A stretch of DNA of 64,000 bases, taken from Clostridiales bacterium. Lineage in GTDB: Bacteria; Bacillota; Clostridia; Lachnospirales; Lachnospiraceae. The translations under genes were made by a program, and so were the position numbers. The notes beneath the pieces were generated by a model that saw only the letters and a list, made by a program, of their open reading frames with translations, had not been told where the DNA came from and ran no database searches. Position 1 is the first letter of the stretch. Every line of letters begins with the position of its first letter. Where the stretch lies: NCBI GenBank assembly GCA_018372435.1, contig JAHAJA010000004.1, forward strand, positions 124,001 through 188,000. Reading direction: 5' to 3'. Shown piece by piece: positions 29,741-39,985 of the stretch.

Positions 29741-29850
29741 GTAACTAATAACGATTTAGTTTTAGAGGTCTTAGTTAAAGTTAATGATGAATACAATAAT
29801 ATTTATTTAACCATAAAATGCACGTACTTGTGTATCAATAAAGTAGTAAA
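29741..29850. other. Spacer between two hairpin repeats
   Basis: 110 AT-rich bases separate copies 1 and 2. No ORF, promoter or hairpin stands out. Confidence 0.5.
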
Positions 29851-30131
29851 AGCAAAACTCTTAGTCAAATAGAATAGCTTCTCTGCTGGTGTACTATGAC
29901 TAAGAAACGATAGCGAAGCATCTATAGTACTTCTTAGAGTGTACTAGATAACCGAGGAAGGCGAGGCAAGGATGCCGAGCCAGCCTGAACTGAGGCAGGA
30001 TGCCGAATTGAAGGCGGTTCCGTATTGTTTTGATAACTTTCCGTACACACTTAGAAGTACTTAGATGTGTAGCGTGTTTCGTGTTATAGTACGCCAGCAT
30101 AGAAGCTGCAAAAGTGTATAAGAGTTTTGCT
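29851..30131 (-). repeat. 282-bp hairpin repeat, copy 2 (inverted)
   Basis: Terminal repeats AGCAAAACTCTTA and TAAGAGTTTTGCT. The core reads GCCGAGCCAGCCTGAAC, the reverse complement of the core in copies 1 and 3, so this copy lies in the opposite direction. It ends 28 bases before pepT. Together with copy 1 it makes a head-to-head pair between the two peptidase genes. Confidence 0.88.
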
Positions 30132-30159
30132 ATGAGTAAATATAAAAGGAGGAATCAAC

Positions 30160-31374
30160 ATGAATGTAACAGAGCGTTTTTTAAAGTATGTTAGTTTTCA
30201 CACAACTTCAGATCAGGCAAGTACAACTACACCAAGTACAGAAAATCAGAAAGTACTTGCGGCTGAACTAGTGAAAGAGATGAAAGAGATGGGAATTGCT
30301 GACGCTGAAATGGATCAGTATGGATATGTGTATGGAACAATCGAAGCAACCAAAGGTTGTGAAGATAAGCCTTATATCGGTTTGATTTCCCATATGGATA
30401 CATCTGACGCAATCTCAGGAAAAGACGTGAAGGCAAGAATTGTTAAGAATTATGATGGTAAGGATATTGTTCTTAATGAAGAAAAGAATATTGTTATGCG
30501 TACGAAAGAGTTCTCTCATATGGCAGATTATGTGGGACAGGACCTGATCGTAACAGATGGAACAACATTGCTTGGTGCAGATGATAAGGCTGGAATCGCT
30601 GAGATTCTTACTTTGGCAGAGCAATTGATGAATAATAAGGACATTCCTCATGGAAGAATTCGCATTGGATTTACACCAGATGAAGAGATTGGTGCCGGTG
30701 CAGATCATTTTGATGTGGAAAGATTCAATGCTGATTTCGCATATACCGTTGATGGTGGAAGACTTGGAGAATTAGAGTATGAAAACTTCAATGCAGCAGG
30801 GGCAAAAGTAATTGTTCATGGCGTGAATATTCATCCCGGTGAAGCGAAGAATAAGATGAGAAATGCAATCTTAATGGGGATAGAATTCAATAGCATGCTT
30901 CCCGCTAATGAGATTCCAAGTTGTACAGAAGGATATGAAGGGTTCCAACATATCAGTTCCATTAGTGGCAATGAAGAAGAAACAGTGTTAGAATATATTA
31001 TTCGTGACCATGATAAAGAGAAATTCAATGAAAAGAAAGCAACGTTTGAAAAGGTTACTGCGTATTTGAATGACAAATACGGGGAAGGAACTTTTGAGTT
31101 ATCTTTAAAAGATAATTATTTCAACATGAAAGAAAAGATTGTTAATCATATGGAAATCGTAGACCGTGCAGAAGCAGCAATGAAGAAGGTTGGTGTTGAA
31201 CCAATCATTGTACCGATTCGTGGAGGTACAGACGGAGCGAGATTATCATTCATGGGTTTACCTTGTCCGAACGTATCAACTGGAGGACATAATTTCCATG
31301 GCAGATATGAGTACATTCCAGTGCAATCCATGGAGAAAATGGTGCAGATTTTACAAGAAATAATAAAAGCATAG
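30160..31374 (+). CDS. pepT: Peptidase T (tripeptidase)
   Basis: 404 residues, the usual PepT length, M20B family with two zinc ions. Metal ligands sit in LISHMDTSDA (about 75-84) and LLGADDKAGIAE (about 136-147), the catalytic Glu in FTPDEEIGAG, and the last ligand in STGGHNFHGRYEYIP near the C-terminus. It releases the N-terminal residue of tripeptides in the cytoplasm. AGGAGG precedes the ATG. The neighbouring M42 enzyme suggests a peptide-use locus, but the two genes are split by the hairpin pair. Confidence 0.95.
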   Translation: MNVTERFLKYVSFHTTSDQASTTTPSTENQKVLAAELVKEMKEMGIADAEMDQYGYVYGTIEATKGCEDKPYIGLISHMDTSDAISGKDVKARIVKNYDGKDIVLNEEKNIVMRTKEFSHMADYVGQDLIVTDGTTLLGADDKAGIAEILTLAEQLMNNKDIPHGRIRIGFTPDEEIGAGADHFDVERFNADFAYTVDGGRLGELEYENFNAAGAKVIVHGVNIHPGEAKNKMRNAILMGIEFNSMLPANEIPSCTEGYEGFQHISSISGNEEETVLEYIIRDHDKEKFNEKKATFEKVTAYLNDKYGEGTFELSLKDNYFNMKEKIVNHMEIVDRAEAAMKKVGVEPIIVPIRGGTDGARLSFMGLPCPNVSTGGHNFHGRYEYIPVQSMEKMVQILQEIIKA

Positions 31375-31478
31375 CAAAATATAGAATCTAGTGTTATAAT
31401 AATTTTGAATTACAGAATTAAAGTTTTACAGTGATAAAACATTAGTAAATAAATATAAAATACATGGAGGTAAATATA

Positions 31479-32729
31479 ATGTTTTCATTTGATGAAGTCC
31501 AAGCTTATGATCCTGAGTTAGCAGAAGCTATGAAAAAAGAGTTTGGTAGACAAGAAGACCATATTGAATTAATTGCTTCTGAGAACTTCGTAAGTAAAGC
31601 CGTTATGGCAGCGATGGGAAGTCCATTGACAAACAAATATGCTGAGGGATATCCAGGAAAGAGATACTATGGCGGTTGTGAGTTCGTTGATATCGCAGAA
31701 GACTTAGCCATTGAAAGAGCGAAAGAATTATTTGGCTGCACATATGCCAATGTACAACCACACTCTGGAGCGCAAGCAAATATGGCAGTATACTTTGCAC
31801 TTGTTAAACCTGGTGAAACAGTAATGGGAATGAGCCTTGCTGATGGTGGTCATCTTACTCATGGTAGCCCAGTAAATATGTCTGGAACATATCACAATAT
31901 TGTTTCATATGGCGTAGATGAAAAAGGTTTCATAAATTACGATGAAGTTCGTAAAATTGCTATCGAAAACAAGCCAAAACTAATCATTGCTGGTGCTAGT
32001 GCATATCCAAGAAAGATTGATTTTAAGAAATTCAGAGAAATCGCTGATGAAGTAGGCGCATTCTTAATGGTTGATATGGCTCATATCGCTGGATTAGTTG
32101 CAGCAGGCCTTCATGAAAGCCCAATTCCATATGCACATGTAACCACAACGACTACGCATAAGACATTACGTGGACCAAGAGGTGGTATGATTCTTTCTAG
32201 TGAAGAATTTGCTACAGAATACAAATTAAACAAAGCAATCTTCCCTGGTATTCAAGGTGGACCTTTAATGCATGTAATAGCTGCGAAAGCAGTATGTTTC
32301 AAAGAAGCATTAGATCCAAGTTTCAAAGAGTACGCAAAGAACATCGTAGACAATGCGAAAGCATTAGCAGACGGCTTAATGAAGAGAGGATTTAACTTAG
32401 TATCGAATGGTACTGACAATCACCTTATGTTAGTAGATCTTCAAAACATGGGTGTAACAGGTAAGGAAACAGAGAAATTATTAGATGCTGCTAAAATTAC
32501 TTGTAACAAGAATGCAATCCCTAATGACCCAGCTTCTCCATTCATAACAAGTGGTATCCGTCTTGGAACAGCTGCAGTTACTACTAGAGGAATGCAACCA
32601 GAAGATATGGATCAAATCGCAGAAGCAATCTCTTTATTAGTGAAAGATGTAGATGCAAACAAAGAAAAAGCATTAGCAATCGTAAAAGAATTAACAGACA
32701 AGTATCCGCTTTATAACTTGAACGTATAA
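31479..32729 (+). CDS. glyA: Serine hydroxymethyltransferase
   Basis: 416 residues from the ATG at 31479. An ATG at 31464 is part of the GGAGG ribosome site and is rejected. The enzyme is PLP-dependent and interconverts serine and glycine with tetrahydrofolate. The PLP lysine lies in TTTTHKTLRGPRGG (about 222-235), with IASENFVSKAVM at the N-terminus and YAEGYPGKRYYGGC for the active-site tyrosines. A strong terminator follows. Confidence 0.96.
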   Translation: MFSFDEVQAYDPELAEAMKKEFGRQEDHIELIASENFVSKAVMAAMGSPLTNKYAEGYPGKRYYGGCEFVDIAEDLAIERAKELFGCTYANVQPHSGAQANMAVYFALVKPGETVMGMSLADGGHLTHGSPVNMSGTYHNIVSYGVDEKGFINYDEVRKIAIENKPKLIIAGASAYPRKIDFKKFREIADEVGAFLMVDMAHIAGLVAAGLHESPIPYAHVTTTTTHKTLRGPRGGMILSSEEFATEYKLNKAIFPGIQGGPLMHVIAAKAVCFKEALDPSFKEYAKNIVDNAKALADGLMKRGFNLVSNGTDNHLMLVDLQNMGVTGKETEKLLDAAKITCNKNAIPNDPASPFITSGIRLGTAAVTTRGMQPEDMDQIAEAISLLVKDVDANKEKALAIVKELTDKYPLYNLNV

Positions 32730-33126
32730 TTGCTGTGAATTTAATAAATTAAGAAAGAGACAAAATTATGATTTTAGTCATAATTTTGTCTCTTTTTGTT
32801 GTTTGTATAAGTCACAGATGAGCATTTGTAATAAAAAATGTATCTTTATAAATAGAAAAACAAGAGTATATATTTGTAAAAAACAAAAATACTCAGAAAA
32901 TAATGTTGTTTGATACTATATATGTAGCAACTAACTAAGATTAATGGTTAACAAATATGCATAATTATCAATTGAAACAGATAAGAGTTTAAAAAAACTA
33001 AATGAAATAAAATATTTCGAAAATTAGCGAAAAAACGACTTGACACTTTGGTTAAAATATGTAAAAATAAGAGTAGTAAAGGGGAGTTACTATACAATAT
33101 ATATAACGTTCCGAGGAGGGGATAAA
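32730..33126. other. Intergenic region upstream of the chemoreceptor
   Basis: 397 bases. The glyA terminator occupies 32758-32800. TTGACA occurs at 33041-33046 but the matching -10 is poor. The rest is AT-rich with no ORF. Confidence 0.45.
32758..32800 (+). terminator. Terminator after glyA
   Basis: AGACAAAATTATGA pairs with TCATAATTTTGTCT around TTTTAG, followed by CTTTTTG. Confidence 0.9.
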
Positions 33127-35190
33127 ATGAGGAAGATATCAACGGCTATAATAACAGCAATTACTGCATGTGTATTAATTGTATCTATTCTCGTAGGCTG
33201 TATCAATGGCGTACTAAGCTATAAGACATTAGGCGAAGAAGCAGAGGACAAGATTTCAGCAATGTCCATTCAATATGCGAATCAAATGAATTTGCACTAT
33301 AGAGGAATACAAGAGATTGTTACTGGTATGAGTAGTTACTTTGAAGCAGGCTATGATTATTCACAATCTAAAGATAGTACATATAATAATACATTTATGG
33401 ATGGAATGTATAAGTACATAAGTGTAATCCAGTCAACCATAACAGATATGGATGTTTTACGTTTATATGCCTACGTAAACCCTAAGAATGTGGGTACGAT
33501 GTGTTCTGCCATTAGTGAGAAGGGTGAAAGAGTTGTTAAAAACCAAGACGAAGAATATAAATCGTGGAGTTTAAGAAGTGGTACCAAGTGGAACTTCTAT
33601 AATGAGACGTTAAAGAATAATAAGGCAACTTGGCTTGATCCCTATATGGATGAAGAACTTGGACAAGAAGTAATTAGTTATACGCAACCCATATACGTGA
33701 ATAAGCAAGTAGTTGGGGTAGTTGGACTCATTATATCTTTTGATGATTTTAAACAATTAGTTACATCTATTAAGCCGTATGAGAATGGATATGCATTCTT
33801 GGTAGATTCATATCAAAGATATATTGTACATAATTCTTATACGAGAGAAAATAAATTGAACGATACAGGATTTGAAAAGTTAACCGAACTTATGTCAACG
33901 CAAAGTCAAGGGTTGGAAAATATGAGTGTTGATGGCGAACAATCCTATGTGGCGTATTCAAAACTTGCAAATGGTTATTGTTTGGTGTTAGTGACACCAG
34001 AGAGCGATGTAATGAGTAACGTCATAGATATGATTATTAAGAGTTTTATACTTGTAATAATCTGCGTATTAATCTGTATTATCATAGCTTTCATAGTAGG
34101 TAAGAAAATATCTACTCCGATATCCAAGGTTACAAAGGATATAGAGAAGGCTAAGGAAGGTGATTTTACTAGTAAGAATTATCTGCCTTATCTGAAGAAG
34201 AAGAATGAAACAGGTAAATTAGCAAGAGCATTAGATAAATTACAGGAATCTATGAGTAAAACGGTTACTCAGGTTAGTGATAACAGTACTGTTGTTACAG
34301 ATTCCGCTGTCCATCTTAATGATGCAATTAATTCCTTAGTTGATGAAGTAAGTAATATTACAGCGACGGCACAACAGTTATCCGCTAGTATGCAACAAAC
34401 AGAAAGCACAGCGATAACACTTAGTGATACCTCAGAAAGAATGATTCATCATATAGAGACAATGGATGACAAGAATAAATCCGGTGTTGATACGGCCAAT
34501 GATATTAGCAATAGAGCGGTTCAATTAAAAATTGAAGCGGCAGAAGCGGCTAGAAAAGCAGATGAAGTATGCAAGACAACTGGTGAGAATTTAAAAGCTG
34601 CAATTGACGAATCAAGGCAAGTACAACAAATTAATGTGTTGACAAAAGCAATTCTAGACATAGCGGATCAAACAAGTTTACTATCTTTGAACGCTTCCAT
34701 TGAAGCAGCGAGAGCAGGCGAATTTGGTCGTGGGTTCTCTGTAGTAGCGGATGAGATTAGAAGTTTGGCAGATAACTCCGAGACAACAGCATTACAGATT
34801 CAAGATATAACCAAGAATGTAATTGTTTCAGTTAGCAAATTATGTGATAGTTCCTATGAGGTTCTTAATTTTATGGATACTCATGTTAAGGATACCTATA
34901 AAAAACTTATTGATATGAGTGAACAGTATAACACGGATTCGACTGATATGAGAGAGTTGCTCGAAGATATTGCAAGTGTTTCTAAGAATATCTTTAGTGA
35001 AATTGAATCTTTGTTGAAGTCATTTGGAGAATTAACAGATGCAACTTCAGAAGGTGCTGATGGTATTCAATGTATATCAAAGAATGCAGAAGAAGTTGCA
35101 AATCATACCAGAGAGGTTGAGCTTGAAGCCAACCGATTGAATCAGATAGCAGGAGAATTAAGCGGAGCTATCGAAGTATTTACGGTTTAG
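33127..35190 (+). CDS. Methyl-accepting chemotaxis protein with Cache sensor
   Basis: 687 residues from the ATG at 33127, with GAGGAGGGG just upstream; the longer reading from 33040 is rejected. TM1 is at about 7-28. A periplasm-facing double-Cache type sensor spans 40-290 (WLDPYMDEELGQEVISYTQP), and TM2 is at about 300-322. HAMP follows (KKISTPISKVTKDIEKAKEGD), then a long signalling domain with the CheA/CheW hairpin LNASIEAARAGEFGRGFS. It senses small molecules and signals to CheA. Its ligand is unknown; dCache receptors often bind amino acids. Confidence 0.93.
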   Translation: MRKISTAIITAITACVLIVSILVGCINGVLSYKTLGEEAEDKISAMSIQYANQMNLHYRGIQEIVTGMSSYFEAGYDYSQSKDSTYNNTFMDGMYKYISVIQSTITDMDVLRLYAYVNPKNVGTMCSAISEKGERVVKNQDEEYKSWSLRSGTKWNFYNETLKNNKATWLDPYMDEELGQEVISYTQPIYVNKQVVGVVGLIISFDDFKQLVTSIKPYENGYAFLVDSYQRYIVHNSYTRENKLNDTGFEKLTELMSTQSQGLENMSVDGEQSYVAYSKLANGYCLVLVTPESDVMSNVIDMIIKSFILVIICVLICIIIAFIVGKKISTPISKVTKDIEKAKEGDFTSKNYLPYLKKKNETGKLARALDKLQESMSKTVTQVSDNSTVVTDSAVHLNDAINSLVDEVSNITATAQQLSASMQQTESTAITLSDTSERMIHHIETMDDKNKSGVDTANDISNRAVQLKIEAAEAARKADEVCKTTGENLKAAIDESRQVQQINVLTKAILDIADQTSLLSLNASIEAARAGEFGRGFSVVADEIRSLADNSETTALQIQDITKNVIVSVSKLCDSSYEVLNFMDTHVKDTYKKLIDMSEQYNTDSTDMRELLEDIASVSKNIFSEIESLLKSFGELTDATSEGADGIQCISKNAEEVANHTREVELEANRLNQIAGELSGAIEVFTV

Positions 35191-35267
35191 ATGCACAAGC
35201 ATTTAAATAAATTCCTTTTATATTTCCTTTTATATGAACAACTTTTGTTGCCATGAATTATTTATGC

Positions 35268-35306
35268 GAAAAACGGGCTGTCACCCCTAGAGACAGCCCG
35301 TTTTTC
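35268..35306. terminator. Bidirectional terminator
   Basis: AAAAACGGGCTGT pairs with ACAGCCCGTTTTT. It serves the chemoreceptor and the convergent kinase gene. Confidence 0.9.
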
Positions 35307-35378
35307 AACGTTTAAGTGTATACCAAGTACAGCAAGAGCTTAATGTACAGAAAGTAGTGAATACACAGGGTATTCTAT

Positions 35379-36680
35379 TTATAATTTAGGTAAGATAACA
35401 AGAAAGGTAGCTCCACCGCCAATTGAATCGCATACTTGGATCTTTCCTTTGTGAATATCAATGATTTCTTTAGCAATACATAGGCCTAATCCAAAATGTT
35501 CCTTTTTGGAACGAGAGGAATCTTCTCTATAAAAGCGATCAAAGATATGAGCTTTCGCTTGGTTTGAGATACCAATTCCGTCATCTGCAACAGTTACTAC
35601 AAAAGTAGAATTCATATAATTAAGTGATAATTTGATTTTTCCGTTCGGTTTAGAATAACTAATCGCATTACTAATAAGGATAGCTAGTACTTGTGCAATA
35701 CGCTCTTTATCGCAATAACAGGTAGGAATGGGATCTTCGGGTAATGTAATGGATAGAGATAAATTATGTTGGATAGCCAGCGGTTCAAAGGCTTCATAGT
35801 TCTCTAACAATATAGTATCTAGTTCTTCTTGTTTCATAGAAACAGACCAAGTTTGACTATCTGCACGAGCAAGAGTTAACATATCATTTACTAGATTGGA
35901 CATACGCTTGCTTTCTGACTCTATGGTATTAAGAAATTGCGATTGCATAGCAAAGTCTGATGTTCGAAGAGCAGATAATGAAGAGAGTATTACCGCAAGA
36001 GGAGTACGAAGCTCATGGGAAGCTGACGCTATAAAGGCTGTCTGCTTATCTTGAGATTGCTTAATAGGTCGTAATAGCCTACGTGTGAAGAACAAGGAGA
36101 CAAGGAACAAAAGTAAGATACCAGTTATGTTAAGTATGATAAAGCGCAAACGTTGACTTTGTAATCTATGATATAGTGCATTCGTTGGATAGAGAATTAT
36201 GGAAGTAAGCGTATTAGAACCTTTTTGTATCCTAGCAAAGGATACATAGTAAGGTGATTTATTAGCAGCTGTATATGCAAATTCATAGTGTGTAGAAGAA
36301 GTCCCCATTACATCTGTAGTATTATGGTAGGAGTCTTTACCATACGTAATAATTTCATTTATAATAGCAAGTTGTTCTTCGGTACGGGCCATTCGTGTAT
36401 AAGAGAGAGGAGTACCATTATCATATATAGCGATAAGATATTTGCCGTTCTGTTCAATTTTCGATAACCATTCGTAAGTAAGCGTGTTCTGTTGTTCTAG
36501 ATTAGCTATGAAGGTATTCATCTCAGCACTAAAAGATAGATAAGAAGTATTCTTTAGGTCTCTTTCCGATATGTAAAGGTAGCTGAAGGACATAGTTAAT
36601 AAAATAATACTTGATATTGTAGTGAACAACAGTGTTAATCGAAGATTAAGTTTTCGAAACATCTTGATCTGTTTATTCAT
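35379..36680 (-). CDS. Membrane sensor histidine kinase
   Basis: 433 residues from the ATG at 36680, with GGAGGG upstream. The start overlaps the response regulator stop in ATGAATAA. TM helices lie at about 13-35 and 153-173, enclosing a 115-residue extracellular sensor. No clear HAMP is visible. The phospho-His motif is FIASASHELRTPLAVILSS, and the ATPase carries NAISYSKPNGK and FGLGLCIAKEI. It pairs with the upstream gene. The divergent neighbour is a lipoprotein, which may be a target or the ligand-binding partner. Confidence 0.9.
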   Translation of the reverse strand: MNKQIKMFRKLNLRLTLLFTTISSIILLTMSFSYLYISERDLKNTSYLSFSAEMNTFIANLEQQNTLTYEWLSKIEQNGKYLIAIYDNGTPLSYTRMARTEEQLAIINEIITYGKDSYHNTTDVMGTSSTHYEFAYTAANKSPYYVSFARIQKGSNTLTSIILYPTNALYHRLQSQRLRFIILNITGILLLFLVSLFFTRRLLRPIKQSQDKQTAFIASASHELRTPLAVILSSLSALRTSDFAMQSQFLNTIESESKRMSNLVNDMLTLARADSQTWSVSMKQEELDTILLENYEAFEPLAIQHNLSLSITLPEDPIPTCYCDKERIAQVLAILISNAISYSKPNGKIKLSLNYMNSTFVVTVADDGIGISNQAKAHIFDRFYREDSSRSKKEHFGLGLCIAKEIIDIHKGKIQVCDSIGGGATFLVILPKL

Positions 36681-37353
36681 GAGGTCCCTCCAACCGATAT
36701 CCAACACCTCGGTGTGTCTTAATGGTGGTTGTAGTGCTGACAGTTTTTAGACGTCGCCTGATAAAATGTATATAGTTGTCTAAGTTACCATCTTCAATCT
36801 CTGCATATGGACCCCAAACCTTTGTAAGTAAGGTGGTTCTAGGGAGAATCTGCGAGTAATTACGTAAGAAAAATTCCAGTAAGGAACCTTCCTTTTTAGA
36901 TAAGGTACAAGTACCAATAGGACCAGATAGAGAATTGGTAGAAGGAGAGTATATAATATCGTTATATGTTAAAGTATCTATATCGGTCCATTGTCTTGGT
37001 CGTCTATTAATACTTCGGATTCTAGCAAGCAATTCTTCCATTGCAAAAGGTTTAATCATATAGTCATCAGCACCAGCATCTAAGCCAATAATCTTATCGG
37101 AAAGTTCACCTAGAGCGGTTAGTATGATTACTGGTGTTGAGTTATTTTGATCTCTCAATTTCTTAAGTAAAGCAATGCCATCTATATGTGGGAGCATACG
37201 GTCTAGTAAAATCAAATCATATATATTCTGATTCATGAACAAGAGAGCATCCTCACCATCCATGCAAGTATCAACATGAAATCCATGATTCTGTAATTGA
37301 TATGCGGTTGAAAAACATAATTGCTCGTCATCTTCTATTAATAGTATTCGCAT
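36673..37353 (-). CDS. OmpR-family response regulator
   Basis: 226 residues from the ATG at 37353 (MRILLIEDDEQLC). A TTG seven codons upstream is less likely. The receiver Asp is in DLILLDRMLPHIDGIA, the Lys in DDYMIKPFAMEE, and the C-terminal winged helix ends with KTHRGVGYRLEG. The first gene of a two-gene operon with the kinase, overlapping it by eight bases. Confidence 0.92.
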   Translation of the reverse strand: MRILLIEDDEQLCFSTAYQLQNHGFHVDTCMDGEDALLFMNQNIYDLILLDRMLPHIDGIALLKKLRDQNNSTPVIILTALGELSDKIIGLDAGADDYMIKPFAMEELLARIRSINRRPRQWTDIDTLTYNDIIYSPSTNSLSGPIGTCTLSKKEGSLLEFFLRNYSQILPRTTLLTKVWGPYAEIEDGNLDNYIHFIRRRLKTVSTTTTIKTHRGVGYRLEGPHE

Positions 37354-37651
37354 ACAATAACATACCCCTTTCAAATGTTTTGAGACTTTGTGTCGGCAAT
37401 TTCACGCAATTTACGTTAGAATACATATTTGCTATACGATTACCTCTTTAAGTAACAGTATAACATACTAACCTCTAATTTAAATCTAATTTTGCAAGAA
37501 AGCATGCGCAAGTAGTATAAGAGTCTCATGCGCTACGGCTAAAGAATGCCTTGGAATTCTTTTCGTTTAGAGATAAAATAAAGGTAACTGTGGTAGGGTA
37601 AAGATGTCGACAAATAAAAGTAATATAGTAGCAGACTTTTGGGAGGTTAAT

Positions 37652-39985
37652 ATGATTAATAAAAAAAGAAGAATATTCTATATCCTACTGGTAACATGCT
37701 TAGCATTCATAGTTGGTTGTAGTGAGAAAAAGGCAAATGATAAAAGTAACGGAAGTACTACAAACAGTACCAATGAAAATGCCACAAACGGTTCAGTTGA
37801 AGATAAGGATAAACTAAATCAGAATGCGCAAGCGATGGGAAGGTATATAGAGACACCATGTGGCACAATAGAAAATGGTGTAGATATGGGCAAATTAACG
37901 ATTATGGAAGACAAAACAATCGTAATTCTAGATACACGAACGGGAGATTTACATACGTCTAAAGACGAAGGAGAAACTTGGGAAACAGAAGAGGTAAGAG
38001 GAATTAAATCTTTATTAGTAAAGCCCAATTGTGAGATAACAAGTGGAGCTGTTAATAGGAAGGGAGACATATTCTTTTCCTATATTCCCTGGGATGAAAT
38101 TACCGATGCCAATGCTACGAACATGGAGAGGTATGTATATATAGCAAAGAACGGTGAAGAAAAAGAGTTTAAATTAACAATTAATAATAATGCACTAAGG
38201 CTTCAAAAAGCAGAGTTCGCTAACGATGGTGTATTATATGCTTTGACAATAGGAGATGAGATTATCAAGATTAATCCGGATGATGAAAGTGTGGAGACAG
38301 TATTTGAGGGAGAATCGTATCTTAATACATTTGCCATAGACGGATTATATCTTGTAGCAGAAGGAGAGGGAGTAGGATATATCTATAATACACAAACGAA
38401 AGAACTTATTATGAATGATAGTGTATTGAATGACTTTCTTAAAGCTAATGTTAAGGGAGACCAGTTATGTCAATTAGCTGCAAACGATAAAGAGAATGCA
38501 ATCTATGTAGCCTGTTCAGAGGGAGTATACCGACATGTAATAAATGGAAATGTTATGGAGCAGTTGGTATCGGGAGAACTAACGAATCTTGGTAGTCCAT
38601 CGAATCGTGCGACCAGCTTTAAAGTGAAAGAAGACGGTAGTTTTCTTATTGGGTATGATAGTGGAGAATTAGATTCTTACAGTTACAATGCTGAGGTACC
38701 TTCTGTACCAAGTAATCAGATCAGAATATATAGTCTACGTGAGAATAAAACAATTCAACAAGCGATTGTAAACTATAGAAAAAACAATCCAGATGTATTT
38801 ATTAAATTAGAAATTGGAGTAACTGGTGATGATGCTGTGACAAGTACGGATGCAATCCAGAAATTAAATACCAGTATACTAGCAGGAGATGGGCCAGATT
38901 TAATCGTGTTAGACGGTTTACCGATGGACTCTTACATAGAGAAAGGAGTTCTCTATGATTTATCTGAAGCTATGAAAGAAGTTGAACAATCGGATACGTA
39001 TTTTACGAATGTTACCCATGCATATCAAACAGAGAATGGCTTATATGGAGTTCCGATGAAGTTTCAGATTCCAATTATTATAGGAAATGAAAAAGAAATC
39101 ACCAAAGCAGATTCTTTAGAAAAGTTAAGTCAGATGATACAGGATATGAGAGCAGGTGATAACAAAACAGCTACAATTATGGGAGGTTATACACCGAAAG
39201 AAGTTCTTGAACATCTAGAAATGGGCTGTAGTGCAGCTTGGTTAACAAAAGAGGGGAAGATAGATGAAGAAAAATTAAATGAGTATTTAAGATATGCCAA
39301 AGCAATCTATGAGTCTGAGTTAGAAGATTTAACAGAGGATATGATTTCAACTCAAATTGGTTATCGAAAAGAAATCAGTGATATGTTGAATGGCCAGATG
39401 AGTAAATTATTATCTATTACACCGCAATTATCTAGAATGATGTTTGGTGATCAACAGATAGTTGTTGGATATGTTGATGGAATTAATGATTATCAAATGT
39501 TACTCGCTACTTTGAAGCAAGATACTTCTATATCATATCAAAGATTTGATTTGCAATCTGGATATAATTTTATCCCAAAAGGAATTATGGGTGTGAATTC
39601 TGCATCAAAAGACATGGATACAACGCTTGATTTCTATAAGAGCTTGTATTCTGAAAAACTACAAGAAGCAGATGTCAGGGAGGGATTCCCAGTCAATAAA
39701 ACGGTGTTTGCTAAGTTAGCAAAGGGTAAGGACATTACGGAATCATATATAGGGTCATCTGATCGTAATGGAAGAGAGGTTAGTTATCATTTAACCATTC
39801 CTACCGATGAGGAGATGAAGAGATTACTTGAATTGGCAGAAGGCCTAACGGCGCCTTCTCTTATGGATAATACCATACAAGATACAGTAGAGACATTTGG
39901 TGAGAAAGTGTTATCAGGAGAAATTAGTTTGGCTGATGGTGTGAAAGCTATTATTCAGAAGGTGGATTTGTATCTACAAGAGTAG
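37652..39985 (+). CDS. Lipoprotein fusing a propeller-like domain to an extracellular solute-binding domain
   Basis: 777 residues from the ATG at 37652, chosen for GGGAGG nine bases upstream. A lipobox is visible as LAFIVGC (about 18-24). A low-complexity Asn/Thr-rich linker follows. Residues about 50-350 look like beta-propeller blades (DTRTGDLHTSKDEGETWE; KINPDDESVETVFEGESYL; IGYDSGELDSYSYN). From about 365 it reads as a family 1 ABC solute-binding protein (IRIYSLRENKTIQQAIVNYR, GDGPDLIVLDGLPMDSYIEKG). No permease or ATPase genes are adjacent. It may be a sensor or co-receptor rather than a transporter subunit. It is divergent from the two-component genes. Confidence 0.82.
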   Translation: MINKKRRIFYILLVTCLAFIVGCSEKKANDKSNGSTTNSTNENATNGSVEDKDKLNQNAQAMGRYIETPCGTIENGVDMGKLTIMEDKTIVILDTRTGDLHTSKDEGETWETEEVRGIKSLLVKPNCEITSGAVNRKGDIFFSYIPWDEITDANATNMERYVYIAKNGEEKEFKLTINNNALRLQKAEFANDGVLYALTIGDEIIKINPDDESVETVFEGESYLNTFAIDGLYLVAEGEGVGYIYNTQTKELIMNDSVLNDFLKANVKGDQLCQLAANDKENAIYVACSEGVYRHVINGNVMEQLVSGELTNLGSPSNRATSFKVKEDGSFLIGYDSGELDSYSYNAEVPSVPSNQIRIYSLRENKTIQQAIVNYRKNNPDVFIKLEIGVTGDDAVTSTDAIQKLNTSILAGDGPDLIVLDGLPMDSYIEKGVLYDLSEAMKEVEQSDTYFTNVTHAYQTENGLYGVPMKFQIPIIIGNEKEITKADSLEKLSQMIQDMRAGDNKTATIMGGYTPKEVLEHLEMGCSAAWLTKEGKIDEEKLNEYLRYAKAIYESELEDLTEDMISTQIGYRKEISDMLNGQMSKLLSITPQLSRMMFGDQQIVVGYVDGINDYQMLLATLKQDTSISYQRFDLQSGYNFIPKGIMGVNSASKDMDTTLDFYKSLYSEKLQEADVREGFPVNKTVFAKLAKGKDITESYIGSSDRNGREVSYHLTIPTDEEMKRLLELAEGLTAPSLMDNTIQDTVETFGEKVLSGEISLADGVKAIIQKVDLYLQE

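Noticed and set aside
29457..30131. Insertion sequence
   Set aside because: No transposase or any ORF of useful size exists in the repeats; the content is hairpin only.
33040..33126. Longer start for the chemoreceptor
   Set aside because: The extension precedes a canonical TM1 and has no ribosome site; GAGGAGGGG marks 33127.
37652..39985. Ordinary sugar ABC-transporter subunit
   Set aside because: No permease or ATPase gene is near, and half of the protein is a propeller-like domain.
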